Shown here piece after piece: positions 17,414 through 26,508 of a stretch of 64,000 bases of DNA; within the stretch, counting starts at the first letter, position 1, and every line of letters begins with the position of its first letter. Source of the DNA: Sporolactobacillus shoreicorticis. Lineage in GTDB: Bacteria > Bacillota > Bacilli > Bacillales > Sporolactobacillaceae. Location of the stretch: NCBI RefSeq assembly GCF_024125445.1, contig NZ_JAMXWM010000016.1:1-64000 (forward strand). The letters run 5' to 3'. Made by a program: the position numbers and the translations under genes. Below the pieces are notes generated by a model. It had not been told where the DNA came from. It saw only the letters and a program-made list of their open reading frames with translations, and did no database searches.

Positions 17414-18736
17414 TCAGTTGTTCCGCGATAAATCCTTGAGCGCAAGATCCTGACGAATTAAGTCCTCATATGTCTCTCGGCGCACGACCAGTGAAGCTTC
17501 CCCATCTTCAACAAAAATAACAGCAGGATTTGCAATACGGTTATAATGACTAGCCATAGAATAACCATAAGCTCCTGTTGAGAACACAGCAATGAGATCG
17601 CCGTTCGTGCACGACTCGGGCAAAAATGCCTCCTTAATTAAAACATCACCAGACTCACAGCATTTTCCAGCAAGGGCAACCTGACTTTGTGCAGCTTCAT
17701 TGGCTTTATTGGCGCAGATTGCCTGATACTGGGCCTGATAGAGCGAGGGTCTAATGTTATCCGACATGCCGCCGTCTACAGACAAATACTTGCGTATACC
17801 TGGAATGTCTTTTGATGAGCCCACTGTATATAACGTGGTACCCGCTTCACCGACAATTGAACGCCCCGGTTCAATCCACAGTGACGGCAATGATAAATTA
17901 TAGCAGTCACATTCCTTCTTCGCCGTAGTCACAATGGTATCGATATAACATTCAATGGGCAGAGGACGATCACTATCCGTATAATGGATACCAAACCCGC
18001 CGCCGACGTTGAGCACCTGAAGCTGAAAGCCAAAATCATGTGTCCATGCACTCACATGCTTTATCATTATTTTGATTGCACCAGCAAATCCGTCTGTTTC
18101 AAAAATCTGAGATCCAATATGACAGTGGATGCCGATCAAATTAAGATGCAGCGATTGAAGCGACTGTTTCACCGCCCGCTCCGCCATTCCATTACCCAAA
18201 TTGAATCCGAACTTTGAATCGTCCTGACCTGTCATAATGAATTCATGTGTATGCGCCTCTACCCCCGGAGTAACGCGGAGCAAGATATCAATCTCTTGAT
18301 TGCGATCTGCGCACATTTTTTCAAGAAGATCTAATTCAAAAAAATTATCGACAATGATGGCTCCGATTTTCGCGTCTAATGCCATCGCTAATTCCGCGTG
18401 TGATTTATTGTTTCCGTGGAAGTGAATCCTCTTTGGGTTCATTCCTGCGCTTAATGCCGTATACAGTTCACCGCCAGATACAACATCCAGAAACAGCCCT
18501 TGTTCATCAATCAGCTGAATGATGGCAATCGATGAAAATGCTTTGCTGGCATAAGCAATCTGCCAATTTACGCCGGCATGCCGTGCAAATGCTTGTTTAA
18601 ATTCATTGATCTTACTTTTAATCAAAGCCGTATCATAGACATAAAGCGGTGTCCCGTACTCTTTGGCGAGCACTGTCGTATCAATGCCGCCGATACACAG
18701 ATGTCCCCGGCCGTTAATTGCTTGTGTTCCGTACAA
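17414..18736 (-). CDS. lysA: Diaminopimelate decarboxylase
   Basis: Last step of lysine biosynthesis: meso-diaminopimelate to lysine, PLP-dependent. The frame opens at 18763, but TTG at 18736 lies 7 nt after GGGGGAGG and gives 440 residues (439 in B. subtilis). The PLP lysine is in YASKAFSS (about 60), with the HFHGNNKS and HIGSQIF boxes, the GGGFGI phosphate loop, EPGRSIVG, and the active-site CCESGD near 350. It follows spoVAF as in B. subtilis. No lysine riboswitch could be found in the 237-nt gap upstream. Confidence 0.95.
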   Translation of the reverse strand: MYGTQAINGRGHLCIGGIDTTVLAKEYGTPLYVYDTALIKSKINEFKQAFARHAGVNWQIAYASKAFSSIAIIQLIDEQGLFLDVVSGGELYTALSAGMNPKRIHFHGNNKSHAELAMALDAKIGAIIVDNFFELDLLEKMCADRNQEIDILLRVTPGVEAHTHEFIMTGQDDSKFGFNLGNGMAERAVKQSLQSLHLNLIGIHCHIGSQIFETDGFAGAIKIMIKHVSAWTHDFGFQLQVLNVGGGFGIHYTDSDRPLPIECYIDTIVTTAKKECDCYNLSLPSLWIEPGRSIVGEAGTTLYTVGSSKDIPGIRKYLSVDGGMSDNIRPSLYQAQYQAICANKANEAAQSQVALAGKCCESGDVLIKEAFLPESCTNGDLIAVFSTGAYGYSMASHYNRIANPAVIFVEDGEASLVVRRETYEDLIRQDLALKDLSRNN

Positions 18737-18973
18737 TAAACTACCTCCCCCATCGAAAGACAAAACTGCTTAATCAATAGCAAAATCCCCTGATCAGCAG
18801 GAAAATGTTCCGTCTCTCGATCCCATTTCATGGTTACGCCCCAAGTCGCCCAAAACTAATTTAACAGCACAGCCGGAGCCACCATTTTCCTCTGAAATCG
18901 GCACAATTCCGAAAAATTGAATACGATCAAAATTTTAGTGTTAGTGTATCATGATTTACTATGGAAGACAAGA

Positions 18974-20464
18974 TTACTTCGTCTTGCCTTTTGCAGGTTG
19001 GCGGTATTTATCAAGTGGACGCACAATACTTGGCCGAACGATTGATGTCGGAAGTGCACGACGAATCATAATATTATAAAGTCCCGTTGGATTGAATGGA
19101 ATAAACGGCCACAAATAGGGTGTATTCAAATTTACGACGTGCGACAAATAAATGATAAGCAGCGTTGTAGTAATCATAAAACCAGGTATGTGAAACAAAC
19201 CTACTGACAAAATTAAGGCGATACGAGCCATTTTATTTGCTAATTGGAGTTCATAACTAGGTGTTGCAAATCCGCCGATCGCAGCCACACAAGTATAGAG
19301 AATGACCTCATTAACAAAAATTCCTGCTTCAATCGCTATTTGTCCTACCAATACCGCGGCAATGAGTCCGAGTGCGGTAGATAGCGATGTCGGTGTGTGA
19401 ATGGCAGCCAGTCGCAGTGTTTCGATACCTACCTCAGCAATGAGAATCTGAAGAAGTAACGGAACATTGAAGTTCTTATCATTCGGACCGATAAAGCTGA
19501 GAAAATCCGGCAGTAAATGATCTTCAACAAGCAGGAGCCATAATGGAACAAGAAATACAGACGCCAAAATTGCCAGAAAACGAAACCAGCGAAGCAACGC
19601 GCCCGAAGCGGTGACCTGTCGATACTCTTCCGCATGCTGCACGTGATGAAAGAGCGTCGTCGGCAAGATCATAACACTTGGTGATGTATCGGTGATGATC
19701 ACCACATGACCTTCAAGCAAATGTACTGCAGCCACATCCGGTCGGCCGGTATAGCGAACAAGCGGGAACGGGTTCCAACCTTGTTTTAAAATAAATTCTT
19801 CAAGTGCATTATCTGCCATAGGAATACCGTCTACATTTATCGCGTTTAACTCTTTTCGAATCGTTTTAATCAAACCGGGATTAGCCACATCTTTCAAATA
19901 GCAAAGGCAGACATCCGTTTTTGAACGGACACCGATTTGTGTTAGTTCACAACGAAAACGAGGATCTCTGATACGTCTTCTAATAAGGCCGGAATTTTCA
20001 ATAATATTTTCTGTGAATCCGTCTTTAGAACCGCGCACAACCTTTTCAACATCGGGCTCCTGCGGCTGCCTCCCAGGGTAGTGTCGTAAATCAATACATA
20101 ATGCCTTTGTTTCACCGTCAATAAACACAACAATACGTCCGGTCAGCACCTTGTCTACAGCATCATTAATCGTATTAATTTCTTCGACCTGCTGATGCAC
20201 TAAATGTTGCTTGATTTCCTGAAACACATCAACATTCTTTGAACTTTCATTGGAGAAGCGCATAAATTCGCGCATCATGACAACAAGGATGCTGGAATCT
20301 ACCAAGCTGTTTGTATAATATATTCGGCATTCTCGATCAAGCAACCTGATTTCTCTTAAACCAACATCAAAATTATGCGGACCGAAATCAAGAGTTTTCT
20401 GCATCGTATCCGCATTATCAGCAATGTCCGTATGAATGGGCAACCGTTCTTTTTGATTTTCCAT
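18974..20464 (-). CDS. spoVAF: SpoVAF, GerA-family spore membrane protein
   Basis: Protein of 496 residues (493 in B. subtilis) of the GerA A-subunit family, in the spore inner membrane; it forms complexes that assist germinant signal spreading and DPA release. The frame opens with TTG at 20497; the ATG at 20464 follows GGAGGAG. Soluble N-terminal domain to about 300, then roughly five membrane segments (for example ILASVFLVPLWLLLV, and ALGLIAAVLVGQIAI). Family stretches: LVDSSILVVMMREFMRFSNES and TDTSPSVMILPTTLFH. Last gene of the spoVA operon, 29 nt after spoVAEB. Confidence 0.9.
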   Translation of the reverse strand: MENQKERLPIHTDIADNADTMQKTLDFGPHNFDVGLREIRLLDRECRIYYTNSLVDSSILVVMMREFMRFSNESSKNVDVFQEIKQHLVHQQVEEINTINDAVDKVLTGRIVVFIDGETKALCIDLRHYPGRQPQEPDVEKVVRGSKDGFTENIIENSGLIRRRIRDPRFRCELTQIGVRSKTDVCLCYLKDVANPGLIKTIRKELNAINVDGIPMADNALEEFILKQGWNPFPLVRYTGRPDVAAVHLLEGHVVIITDTSPSVMILPTTLFHHVQHAEEYRQVTASGALLRWFRFLAILASVFLVPLWLLLVEDHLLPDFLSFIGPNDKNFNVPLLLQILIAEVGIETLRLAAIHTPTSLSTALGLIAAVLVGQIAIEAGIFVNEVILYTCVAAIGGFATPSYELQLANKMARIALILSVGLFHIPGFMITTTLLIIYLSHVVNLNTPYLWPFIPFNPTGLYNIMIRRALPTSIVRPSIVRPLDKYRQPAKGKTK

Positions 20465-20493
20465 GATTATGACTCCTCCATAATGCTGCCGGT

Positions 20494-20844
20494 TCAACCC
20501 TTTGGTTTAAAAAACAGAGCGATCAAAAACCCAAATAAAATCGCCGATGTAATACCAGCCGATGTCAGCTTGAAGATTCCCATTGCAATCCCCAGATAGC
20601 CATGTTCATGGCCCTCCGACATAGCACCGTGCAGCAGTGAATGACCAAAGCTGGTAATCGGGACTGTAGCGCCCGCACCGGCAAAATCAATTAAATGGTC
20701 ATAGATACCAAATACATCAAGCAGCGCGCCTATGACCACAAAAGCTGCGACAACATGAGCAGGGGTCAATTTAAAGACATCCATTAAAATTTGTCCGATG
20801 ACACAAATGGTGCCGCCAACGAGAAAGGCATACAAAAAAATCAC
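20494..20844 (-). CDS. spoVAEB: SpoVAEB, DPA channel membrane protein
   Basis: Small integral membrane protein of 116 residues that, with SpoVAC and SpoVAD, takes up dipicolinic acid into the forespore. The repeated SpoVAC/AE signature is plain: [12 protein letters not shown] at 8-19, [25 protein letters not shown] near 54-78, and [15 protein letters not shown]. Start overlaps the spoVAD stop by 4 nt. The short spoVAEA gene that precedes it in B. subtilis is missing. Confidence 0.92.
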   Translation of the reverse strand: MIFLYAFLVGGTICVIGQILMDVFKLTPAHVVAAFVVIGALLDVFGIYDHLIDFAGAGATVPITSFGHSLLHGAMSEGHEHGYLGIAMGIFKLTSAGITSAILFGFLIALFFKPKG

Positions 20845-21860
20845 AATTGTCCCTCCTTTGCTGATTCAAGCAAAACGGCGTGTGCAATACACGGAATTGT
20901 TTCTTTCTCTTTTGGGGTCGAACTGTTGAGCAGTGCACCTGTTGCAACAACAAGCACGCGCCTCAGTGATCCCTCAGCAAGTCGATTGTACAAGTAGCCA
21001 TAAGTAACCACAGCAGAGCAAGCGCAACCGCTTCCTCCGGCGTTTACCGGTTGATCCGGTGTATAAACCATCGTTCCGCAATCCTGATGAACATTCGTAA
21101 TATCTAAGCCCTTTTCAAGAAGAATCTCATCAAGAATCGGAGAACCGACGCTGGAAAGATCACCAGTAACGATCATATCGTAATCCTCAGGGCTACGTCC
21201 TGTATCCTGAAAATGATTCCAAATTGTGTCGGCAGCAGCAGGTGCCATTGCAGTACCTAAATTGCTCGCGTCGTCAATTCCCCAGTCAATGACTCTTCCT
21301 ATTGTCGCTTCTCGCACTCTGACCTTTCCCGGTTCTTTTGTAACTAGGGTTGCCCCGGCACCGGTTACGGTGAAGGTTTGGGTTAATTTTGTCGGTCCGC
21401 CATATTCTGTTGGATAACGGAATTGCCGCTCTGCAGTTGCATTATGGCTGCTGACCGCACACAAAACATGATCAGCAAACCCGCTGTCAACAAGCTGTGC
21501 GCTCGTCGCTAGCGTTTCCATTGATGTGGAGCAAGCTCCGAACATACCGAGGAAAGGAATGCGATTCTCACGTGCAATGAAATTTGACGTTACGCTTTGG
21601 TCCATTAGATCACCGGCCAGGAACAGATCGATATCGCCTTCTGCCTTTCCGGCCTTCGCCAGGCAAAAAGAGATTGCTCGGCGCATAAGCGCCCGTTCCG
21701 ACTTTGCCCATGTCTTTTCACCGCAATTCAAATGTTCATACTCTTTATCGAAGCTTCCTGATAACGGCCCCCTGGCCTCTAAGGGACCGACAGCCGTCCC
21801 TGTAGCTGCTAAATAGATCGGATGATTAAATCGCCACGTCTGTTTTTTTATCTTGCTCAT
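20841..21860 (-). CDS. spoVAD: SpoVAD, DPA-binding spore protein
   Basis: Thiolase-fold protein on the outer face of the spore inner membrane that binds dipicolinate. The ATG at 21860 follows GAGGAG by 7 nt and gives 339 residues, one more than B. subtilis; the frame extends to 21905 without reason. Typical stretches: [38 protein letters not shown] and [25 protein letters not shown]. Lies between spoVAC and spoVAEB. Confidence 0.95.
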   Translation of the reverse strand: MSKIKKQTWRFNHPIYLAATGTAVGPLEARGPLSGSFDKEYEHLNCGEKTWAKSERALMRRAISFCLAKAGKAEGDIDLFLAGDLMDQSVTSNFIARENRIPFLGMFGACSTSMETLATSAQLVDSGFADHVLCAVSSHNATAERQFRYPTEYGGPTKLTQTFTVTGAGATLVTKEPGKVRVREATIGRVIDWGIDDASNLGTAMAPAAADTIWNHFQDTGRSPEDYDMIVTGDLSSVGSPILDEILLEKGLDITNVHQDCGTMVYTPDQPVNAGGSGCACSAVVTYGYLYNRLAEGSLRRVLVVATGALLNSSTPKEKETIPCIAHAVLLESAKEGQL

Positions 21861-21937
21861 TTCACCGCTCCTCCTCATATCATAAGTTTTGAAGTTAATC
21901 GTCATCCTGATCAGATCGGGTACTGCGTGATATTCTC

Positions 21938-22387
21938 TTAGAACGCATGTTCAATGAACAACCGAAGAACACCTAATACCGCTGCTGACACGACACCAAA
22001 TACAATAACTTCTCCTGCGAGTTGAAACAGGTTCGTAGCAATTCCGAGCACCACACCCTCGCTTTTATGTTCCAAGGCACTGCTTGTAATTGAATTAGCA
22101 AAACCGGTAACAGGCACAATTGTTCCTGCTCCCGCAAACTTCGCGATCTTGTCATAAACACCGAATCCGGTCATAAGCGCCGCTATAAGTATGAGTGTCG
22201 CCACCGTCGGATTTCCCGCCGTTTGTTTGGAGAAGTGGAAAAAATGCATATAAAAGGTTTGTATTCCTTGCCCAATAATGCAAATGATCCCCCCAACCAA
22301 AAAAGCCTTTAAACAATTCATGAAATACGGTATTTTAGGCTGATATGCCTTGACGTTTTCTTTATAATTCTTGGGATCATTCAACAT
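21938..22387 (-). CDS. spoVAC: SpoVAC, DPA channel membrane protein
   Basis: Integral membrane protein of 149 residues; in Bacillus it is a mechanosensitive DPA channel of the spore. The ATG at 22387 follows AAGGGAG and gives MLNDPKNYKENVKAYQPK, like the family N-terminus; the frame runs on to 22459 without a better start. FLVGGIICIIGQG, FAGAGTIVPVTGFANSITSSALEHKSEG and LAGEVIVFGVV mark the family. It is the first gene of the reduced spoVA operon, with no spoVAA or spoVAB upstream, and has a sigma-G-like promoter 36 nt before the start. Confidence 0.95.
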   Translation of the reverse strand: MLNDPKNYKENVKAYQPKIPYFMNCLKAFLVGGIICIIGQGIQTFYMHFFHFSKQTAGNPTVATLILIAALMTGFGVYDKIAKFAGAGTIVPVTGFANSITSSALEHKSEGVVLGIATNLFQLAGEVIVFGVVSAAVLGVLRLFIEHAF

Positions 22388-22422
22388 GAACAGATACTCC
22401 CTTCCAAATCTGTGCTGAAGGT

Positions 22423-22451
22423 TAGTATTTGCCATGCGCGGAAAATTATGC
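22423..22451 (-). promoter_or_regulatory. Sigma-G-type promoter of spoVAC-spoVAF
   Basis: Minus strand: GCATA (22447-22451), 17 nt, AATACTA (22423-22429); compare sigma-G/F gnATR and cAtnnTA. It is placed directly upstream of the first spoVA gene, which is sigma-G controlled in B. subtilis. It also supports the shorter spoVAC start. Confidence 0.6.
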
Positions 22452-22598
22452 TTAACCAAAGGCTTAATCGAATGAATGGGGGAACGAAAAACATACTCCT
22501 TTTAACAAAAACACAATGAAAAAAAGAAAAATAAGCATCATTACTGCTTCCGCTGAATTTCGCTGATCTTTTAAGCATTTATCCTTTTTAAGCAAACT

Positions 22599-22638
22599 AA
22601 AAAAGCCAAGTGACCGCTCATTCGGCCATCTGGCTTTT
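22599..22638 (-). terminator. Terminator overlapping the end of sigF
   Basis: A 16-bp imperfect stem (22601-22616 with 22623-22638) and a following U-run on the minus strand. The sigF stop codon (22618-22620) falls in the loop, so the end of sigF codes for half of the hairpin. It separates spoIIA from spoVA transcription. Confidence 0.85.
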
Positions 22639-23376
22639 GATTTCTTCAAGAATCTTCTTTTCGAGCCGCGACACTTGTACTTGCGAAATGCCAAGTCGCT
22701 GCGCAACCTCTGTTTGCGTTTGGTCTTTAAAATAACGAAGATATACAATCAGTTTTTCACGATCATTCAATTGTTCCACCGCCTCGCGAACAACCAGTTT
22801 GTCAAACCACTTCCCACTGTCATTGTCCGAGATCTGGTCCAGAATGGTGATTGGATCGCCATCGTTTTCAAAAACTGTTTCATGAATTGACGACGGTGCG
22901 CGAATTGCTTCTTGAGACAGAACAATATCTTCTGGTGAGAGCTCCATCGCATCGGCGAGTTCTCCAACTGTTGGATTTCTGCCAAGTTTTTTCGATAACT
23001 CGTCCTTTTTTTTCCGAACTTTAATTCCTGTTTCCTTCAATGAACGGCTGACTTTAACCGCACCGTCATCACGAATAAAGCGCTGGATCTCACCGATGAT
23101 CATCGGTACGGCATAAGTAGAGAACCGAACATCATAGGAAAGGTCGAATTTGTCAACGGATTTTAGCAGTCCGATGCAGCCAATCTGGAACAGATCATCT
23201 GGCTCATATCCCCGATTAATAAAACGCTGAACAACCGACCATACAAGGCGCATATTCTTCTGAACAAGGCGGTCGCGCGCTTCATGATCACCAGATTGAC
23301 TCTGCTTTATCAACCGCTTTACTTCATCATCGTCCAGCAACGGTTCTTTAGATGCTGCTTTGCGATCAAGTTCCAT
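22618..23376 (-). CDS. sigF: Forespore RNA polymerase sigma factor SigF
   Basis: First forespore-specific sigma factor, 252 residues. An ATG at 23376 behind GGGAG is preferred over the one 2 codons earlier. Region 2 shows NMRLVWSVVQRF and the YEPDDLFQIGCIGLLKSVDKFD core-binding stretch, then FSTYAVPMIIGEIQRFIRDDG; region 4 carries the helix-turn-helix TQTEVAQRLGISQVQVSRLEKKIL. SigF is held by SpoIIAB until SpoIIAA frees it. It is third in spoIIAA-spoIIAB-sigF. Confidence 0.96.
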   Translation of the reverse strand: MELDRKAASKEPLLDDDEVKRLIKQSQSGDHEARDRLVQKNMRLVWSVVQRFINRGYEPDDLFQIGCIGLLKSVDKFDLSYDVRFSTYAVPMIIGEIQRFIRDDGAVKVSRSLKETGIKVRKKKDELSKKLGRNPTVGELADAMELSPEDIVLSQEAIRAPSSIHETVFENDGDPITILDQISDNDSGKWFDKLVVREAVEQLNDREKLIVYLRYFKDQTQTEVAQRLGISQVQVSRLEKKILEEIKSQMAE

Positions 23377-23388
23377 GTGCATGTCTCC

Positions 23389-23829
23389 CTACTTGCATAC
23401 CGCTCGGTTTCGGGCGATTTCCTTGGTCATGATGATCGTCGTTCCCTTTCCTTCCTCCGTTTCAATCGTGACGTGATCCATAAAGTTTTCCATGATTGTG
23501 AAGCCCATCCCTGATCGTTCAAGCTCGGGCTTCGTTGTGAAGAGCGGCTGCTTTGCCTGTTCAACATTTTTTATGCCTACACCGTCATCATGAACGGTTA
23601 CGGTCACAACTCCATCCTCAAGAAAAGCATTTATCATCACTTTGCCTGCGCCGCTATTTTCATAGCCATGAATAATACAATTCGTTACCGCTTCAGAGAC
23701 AACCGTTTTTATTTCTGTCAATTCATCAAGTGTCGGATCCAATTGAGCAACAAACGCAGCCACTGTCACTCGAGCGAATGATTCATTTTCACTGATTGCC
23801 GAGAATGTTAATGACATCTCGTTTCTCAT
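23389..23829 (-). CDS. spoIIAB: Anti-sigma-F factor and kinase SpoIIAB
   Basis: Binds and holds SigF, and phosphorylates SpoIIAA. 146 residues, GHKL ATPase fold: N box [12 protein letters not shown] near 45-57, G1 HDDGVGI near 79-85, and G2 region [15 protein letters not shown] near 103-117. The ATG comes directly after the spoIIAA TGA (no gap), and sigF starts 12 nt after its stop. All ATP-binding residues look intact. Confidence 0.96.
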   Translation of the reverse strand: MRNEMSLTFSAISENESFARVTVAAFVAQLDPTLDELTEIKTVVSEAVTNCIIHGYENSGAGKVMINAFLEDGVVTVTVHDDGVGIKNVEQAKQPLFTTKPELERSGMGFTIMENFMDHVTIETEEGKGTTIIMTKEIARNRAVCK

Positions 23830-24180
23830 TCAGGCCACCCCCAGAGTGTGAAGCGCATAGTCTTCATCAGTTTCCAGACGGATAATTTTAAACATGCCGC
23901 TTAATTCAAATAAGCGTCGAACAGCTGGAGAAATGGAGCAAACAACCATTTCTCCTCCAAGTCCAGAAATTCTCTTGTAACGACCAAGAATCACACCCAG
24001 TCCTGAACTGTCCATAAAACTGAGTCTGCCAAGATTCAGCAAAATATGATGAACCGGTTCATCGTCCATGACATGGTTTACCTTTTCTCTCAATTCATCT
24101 GCAGTATGATGATCAAGTTCACCCTCAAGCCGGATACACAGCACGCCGTATTTTACTTCTAAATCCATTTTTAAACTCAA
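23830..24180 (-). CDS. spoIIAA: Anti-anti-sigma factor SpoIIAA
   Basis: STAS-domain protein of 116 residues; in unphosphorylated form it displaces SigF from SpoIIAB. The phosphorylated serine is Ser58 in [15 protein letters not shown], at the same position as in B. subtilis. It starts with TTG, 8 nt after GGAGG, in keeping with [18 protein letters not shown]. Leads spoIIAA-spoIIAB-sigF. A weak sigma-H-like site lies about 95-130 nt upstream; dacF also reads towards it without a terminator between. Confidence 0.96.
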   Translation of the reverse strand: MSLKMDLEVKYGVLCIRLEGELDHHTADELREKVNHVMDDEPVHHILLNLGRLSFMDSSGLGVILGRYKRISGLGGEMVVCSISPAVRRLFELSGMFKIIRLETDEDYALHTLGVA

Positions 24181-24280
24181 TGCTGCTTCCTCCCTCCCTG
24201 AACGGAAATTGTATCTTTTCCAAGTTCATTCCGATCCTTTGCGGTCGGTTCACCATCGAATCCCGATGACTTATGATACT

Positions 24281-24310
24281 AGTTTCTCTCTTTTTCTCTT
24301 TGACTCCTGC
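24281..24310 (-). promoter_or_regulatory. Tentative sigma-H promoter of the spoIIA operon
   Basis: Minus strand: GCAGGAGTC (24302-24310), 12 nt, AGAGAAACT (24281-24289); compare RnAGGAwWW and RnnGAATww. The -10 has a mismatch (GAAA for GAAT). Two partial TGTCRA Spo0A-like cores lie just upstream of the -35. Suggestive only. Confidence 0.3.
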
Positions 24311-24378
24311 CTGCCGACAGAACTAGTGTCAATTCAACAAAACAAGAACATCATTGTCACGAATCTGGCCATAATTCG

Positions 24379-25551
24379 TTAATGCGTCAAAATAGTGCCC
24401 GCGCTTCGCTTAAATAACTGCCACCATGACGCACGCTTCACATTATCTTTGATAACCAGAGGTGTCTGTGAAATCACTTTGCCCTTCTTCTTCACAATAA
24501 ACCGACCGACAACCGTGCCTGATTTTATAGGTGCCTGAAGCGATTTGTCTATTTTTACTGATTTCTTTAATCCCTTGGTACTTTCTCCTTTTTTCAAAAG
24601 CAGAACAGCCGGTTGCTGCGTGACGATTGGGACTTGTGCATGATCGCCCTTATTAACTTTTGCCATCGCTACCGTTTTATTTTTATTTAATAATGGTTTT
24701 GTCACATAGGCGGCAAATGCATTGTCCATCAAGCCTGCAATTTCTTTATTTCGCTCCTTTGGCGAAGCCGCGCCCATTACCACTGCTACAACACGCATCC
24801 CGCTCCTTTGTGCGGTTGCCGTCAGACAGTATTTGGCTTGATTCGTAAAACCGGTTTTTAAACCATCCGCACCAGGATACGTTTTAATCAATTTATTGGT
24901 GTTAACGAGCCAGAATTTCTTGTCGGTATTTTCTCTTAAATAATCTTCATATTTAGATGTGTAGTGAAGCACTTGCGGATACTTCAGAAGTGCCCGAGCC
25001 ATCACCGCCATATCATGAGCAGTTGTATAATGATTTTTAGTAGGAAGCCCTGTAGGATTGACAAAATGTGTGTGCGTCATTCCAAGTTTACTTGCTTCCT
25101 TGTTCATTTGAGCCACAAAAGCTTTCTCCGAACCGGAAATATGCTCTGCCATCGCAACCGATGCATCATTTGCGGAAGCAATACAAATCGCTTTCAGCAT
25201 TTCGTCCACTGTCATCGACTCACCAGGTTCAAGAAAAACTTGAGATCCTCCCATCGATGCCGCGTACTCACTTACATTCACTTTATCTTTTAATGAAATC
25301 TGATGATTTTGCAGTGCTTTAAAGATTAAAAGAAGCGTCATTACCTTGGTCATACTGGCGGGCGGAAGCTCTTTATTTTCATTTTGTTTAAATAGAATCT
25401 TCCCTGTATCCTGTTCGATAACGATTGCCGATTTCAGTTTACCAGTCTCCTTATCTGCGTTTCCCCTCGCTTCAGCAAATGCCGAAGCGGACGGAACAAA
25501 AGTCGCAAAAAGGAGTATGGCACAAGCCATCCACATAGAAAACGCCTTCAT
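24379..25551 (-). CDS. dacF: D-alanyl-D-alanine carboxypeptidase DacF
   Basis: Forespore S11 penicillin-binding protein that, with DacB, sets cross-linking of the spore cortex. 390 residues with a signal peptide (about 1-24, cleavage near ASA-FAEA). Motifs: SMTK (Ser66-Lys69), SAN in place of SGN near 122, and KTG in DGLKTGFT. A C-terminal beta domain follows from about 290. GAGGAGG precedes the ATG, and a good sigma-F promoter lies 30-57 nt upstream. No terminator before spoIIAA, so read-through into spoIIA is likely, as in B. subtilis. Confidence 0.94.
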   Translation of the reverse strand: MKAFSMWMACAILLFATFVPSASAFAEARGNADKETGKLKSAIVIEQDTGKILFKQNENKELPPASMTKVMTLLLIFKALQNHQISLKDKVNVSEYAASMGGSQVFLEPGESMTVDEMLKAICIASANDASVAMAEHISGSEKAFVAQMNKEASKLGMTHTHFVNPTGLPTKNHYTTAHDMAVMARALLKYPQVLHYTSKYEDYLRENTDKKFWLVNTNKLIKTYPGADGLKTGFTNQAKYCLTATAQRSGMRVVAVVMGAASPKERNKEIAGLMDNAFAAYVTKPLLNKNKTVAMAKVNKGDHAQVPIVTQQPAVLLLKKGESTKGLKKSVKIDKSLQAPIKSGTVVGRFIVKKKGKVISQTPLVIKDNVKRASWWQLFKRSAGTILTH

Positions 25552-25580
25552 GAAAAAACCTCCTCACTATGATCCTTATC

Positions 25581-25608
25581 ATTCTGTCCATGAGCAATTC
25601 TTTTATAC
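25581..25608 (-). promoter_or_regulatory. Sigma-F promoter of dacF
   Basis: Minus strand: GTATA (25604-25608), 14 nt, GGACAGAAT (25581-25589). Both match the sigma-F patterns GYATA and GGnnAnAnT at every defined position. It is about 30 nt from the dacF ATG. DacF is a known sigma-F target in B. subtilis. Confidence 0.7.
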
Positions 25609-25671
25609 GGATCAAAAAAAGAAAAGCTATGGAGCAGACAAATCATTGTTTCAGAAGTTTTCTATCTGCTG

Positions 25672-25700
25672 TTGACAGGTTGATAGCCGGTCTTTATAAT
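25672..25700 (+). promoter_or_regulatory. Consensus sigma-A promoter of a decayed gene
   Basis: TTGACA (25672-25677), 17 nt, TATAAT (25695-25700): an exact consensus promoter reading into the pseudogene that follows. Confidence 0.75.
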
Positions 25701-25766
25701 ACTTAATAATTTTGCAAAATTAATTATTTAATTCGTTAAACAGCGAATCAACTATCTAGAGGGAGC

Positions 25767-26384
25767 ATGGCCATGCGACTCATGAACAATGGATCAAACA
25801 AAAGGTTCACGCGGTTTATTCGCCCTACCGCGAATTACTGACAAGCCTGCATGTCTTGAACAAACCGGAACACCATCTTGATCGAATTGAATGGGCGAAT
25901 CGCATCCAAAAATTCTTGTCGGCTGAGATGCTTCATACGCTATCTTTTTTGGAAAAGTGACGGATGAGTGGCTGTTTATTATGGATTGTGAACAGGTGTT
26001 TGGATTTAATAATCGCCATGTGGAAGATTCAATTGAACAATGGAATTCTATTGATTGCGAGAGGTTCGTTTCATTTCTTTTAGGCGAGCGCCGTAACTTG
26101 AAGCGTACACAATTAAACCCTGATGAACGTGAGGTTATTCGTAATCCGAAAAGATATCAAAAGTTGTTTTACCATTTTCTTCATGACTATCACAGCACGG
26201 TTTTGCGCGCGAGCTCTATCATATCGAGCCTTGGATTATCCGCTCGGTAAACACTTTTAACAAACAACTTCAAAAAGATCCGATTCAAGCGCTGAGCTCC
26301 GTCCATCCACGCTTTATCATCGGTAAGAAGTCGATTCAATCTTTGAAAGCAAGGACGGAAAGCGGCAACCTAACGTTCTTTTGA
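25767..26384 (+). pseudogene. Decayed ArsR-like regulator gene
   Basis: Three frames together give one protein-like string: SPYRELLTSLHVLNKPEHHL (about 25797 on), then WLFIMDCEQVFGFNN (25957 on), then ARELYHIEPWIIRSVN (26204 on) ending at 26384. Frames change near the start, near 25950 and near 26203. The joined product resembles the N-terminal helical part of certain ArsR-family regulators; no winged-helix HTH is visible. AGAGGGAG precedes ATG 25767, and a perfect sigma-A promoter lies upstream, so it was once a real gene. The family assignment is by recollection of the LHVL-PEHHL pattern and is not certain; that it is broken is clear. Confidence 0.55.
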
Positions 26385-26446
26385 ACTTGAATCGTAAAAT
26401 CACCTACAAGAAAAAAGCACAAAATCGAAGCAAGACGTTCTCTCTT

Positions 26447-26493
26447 AAACAAGAAAAGAGCTATGGACTTTATCCATGGCTCTTTTCTTGTTT
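26447..26493. terminator. Long terminator hairpin downstream of punA
   Basis: 21-bp stem (26447-26467 with 26473-26493; one T-G pair) with T-rich ends in both directions, between the plus-strand pseudogene and the minus-strand punA. Confidence 0.85.
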
Positions 26494-26508
26494 TGTTTAA
26501 TTAAAAGT

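Noticed and set aside
18737-18973. Possible lysine riboswitch before lysA
   Set aside because: The conserved L-box core elements and the terminator/antiterminator pair could not be found.
25957-26250. 97-codon frame as an independent gene
   Set aside because: Upstream and downstream frames continue the same protein-like string, and there is no ribosome binding site; better read as part of a pseudogene.
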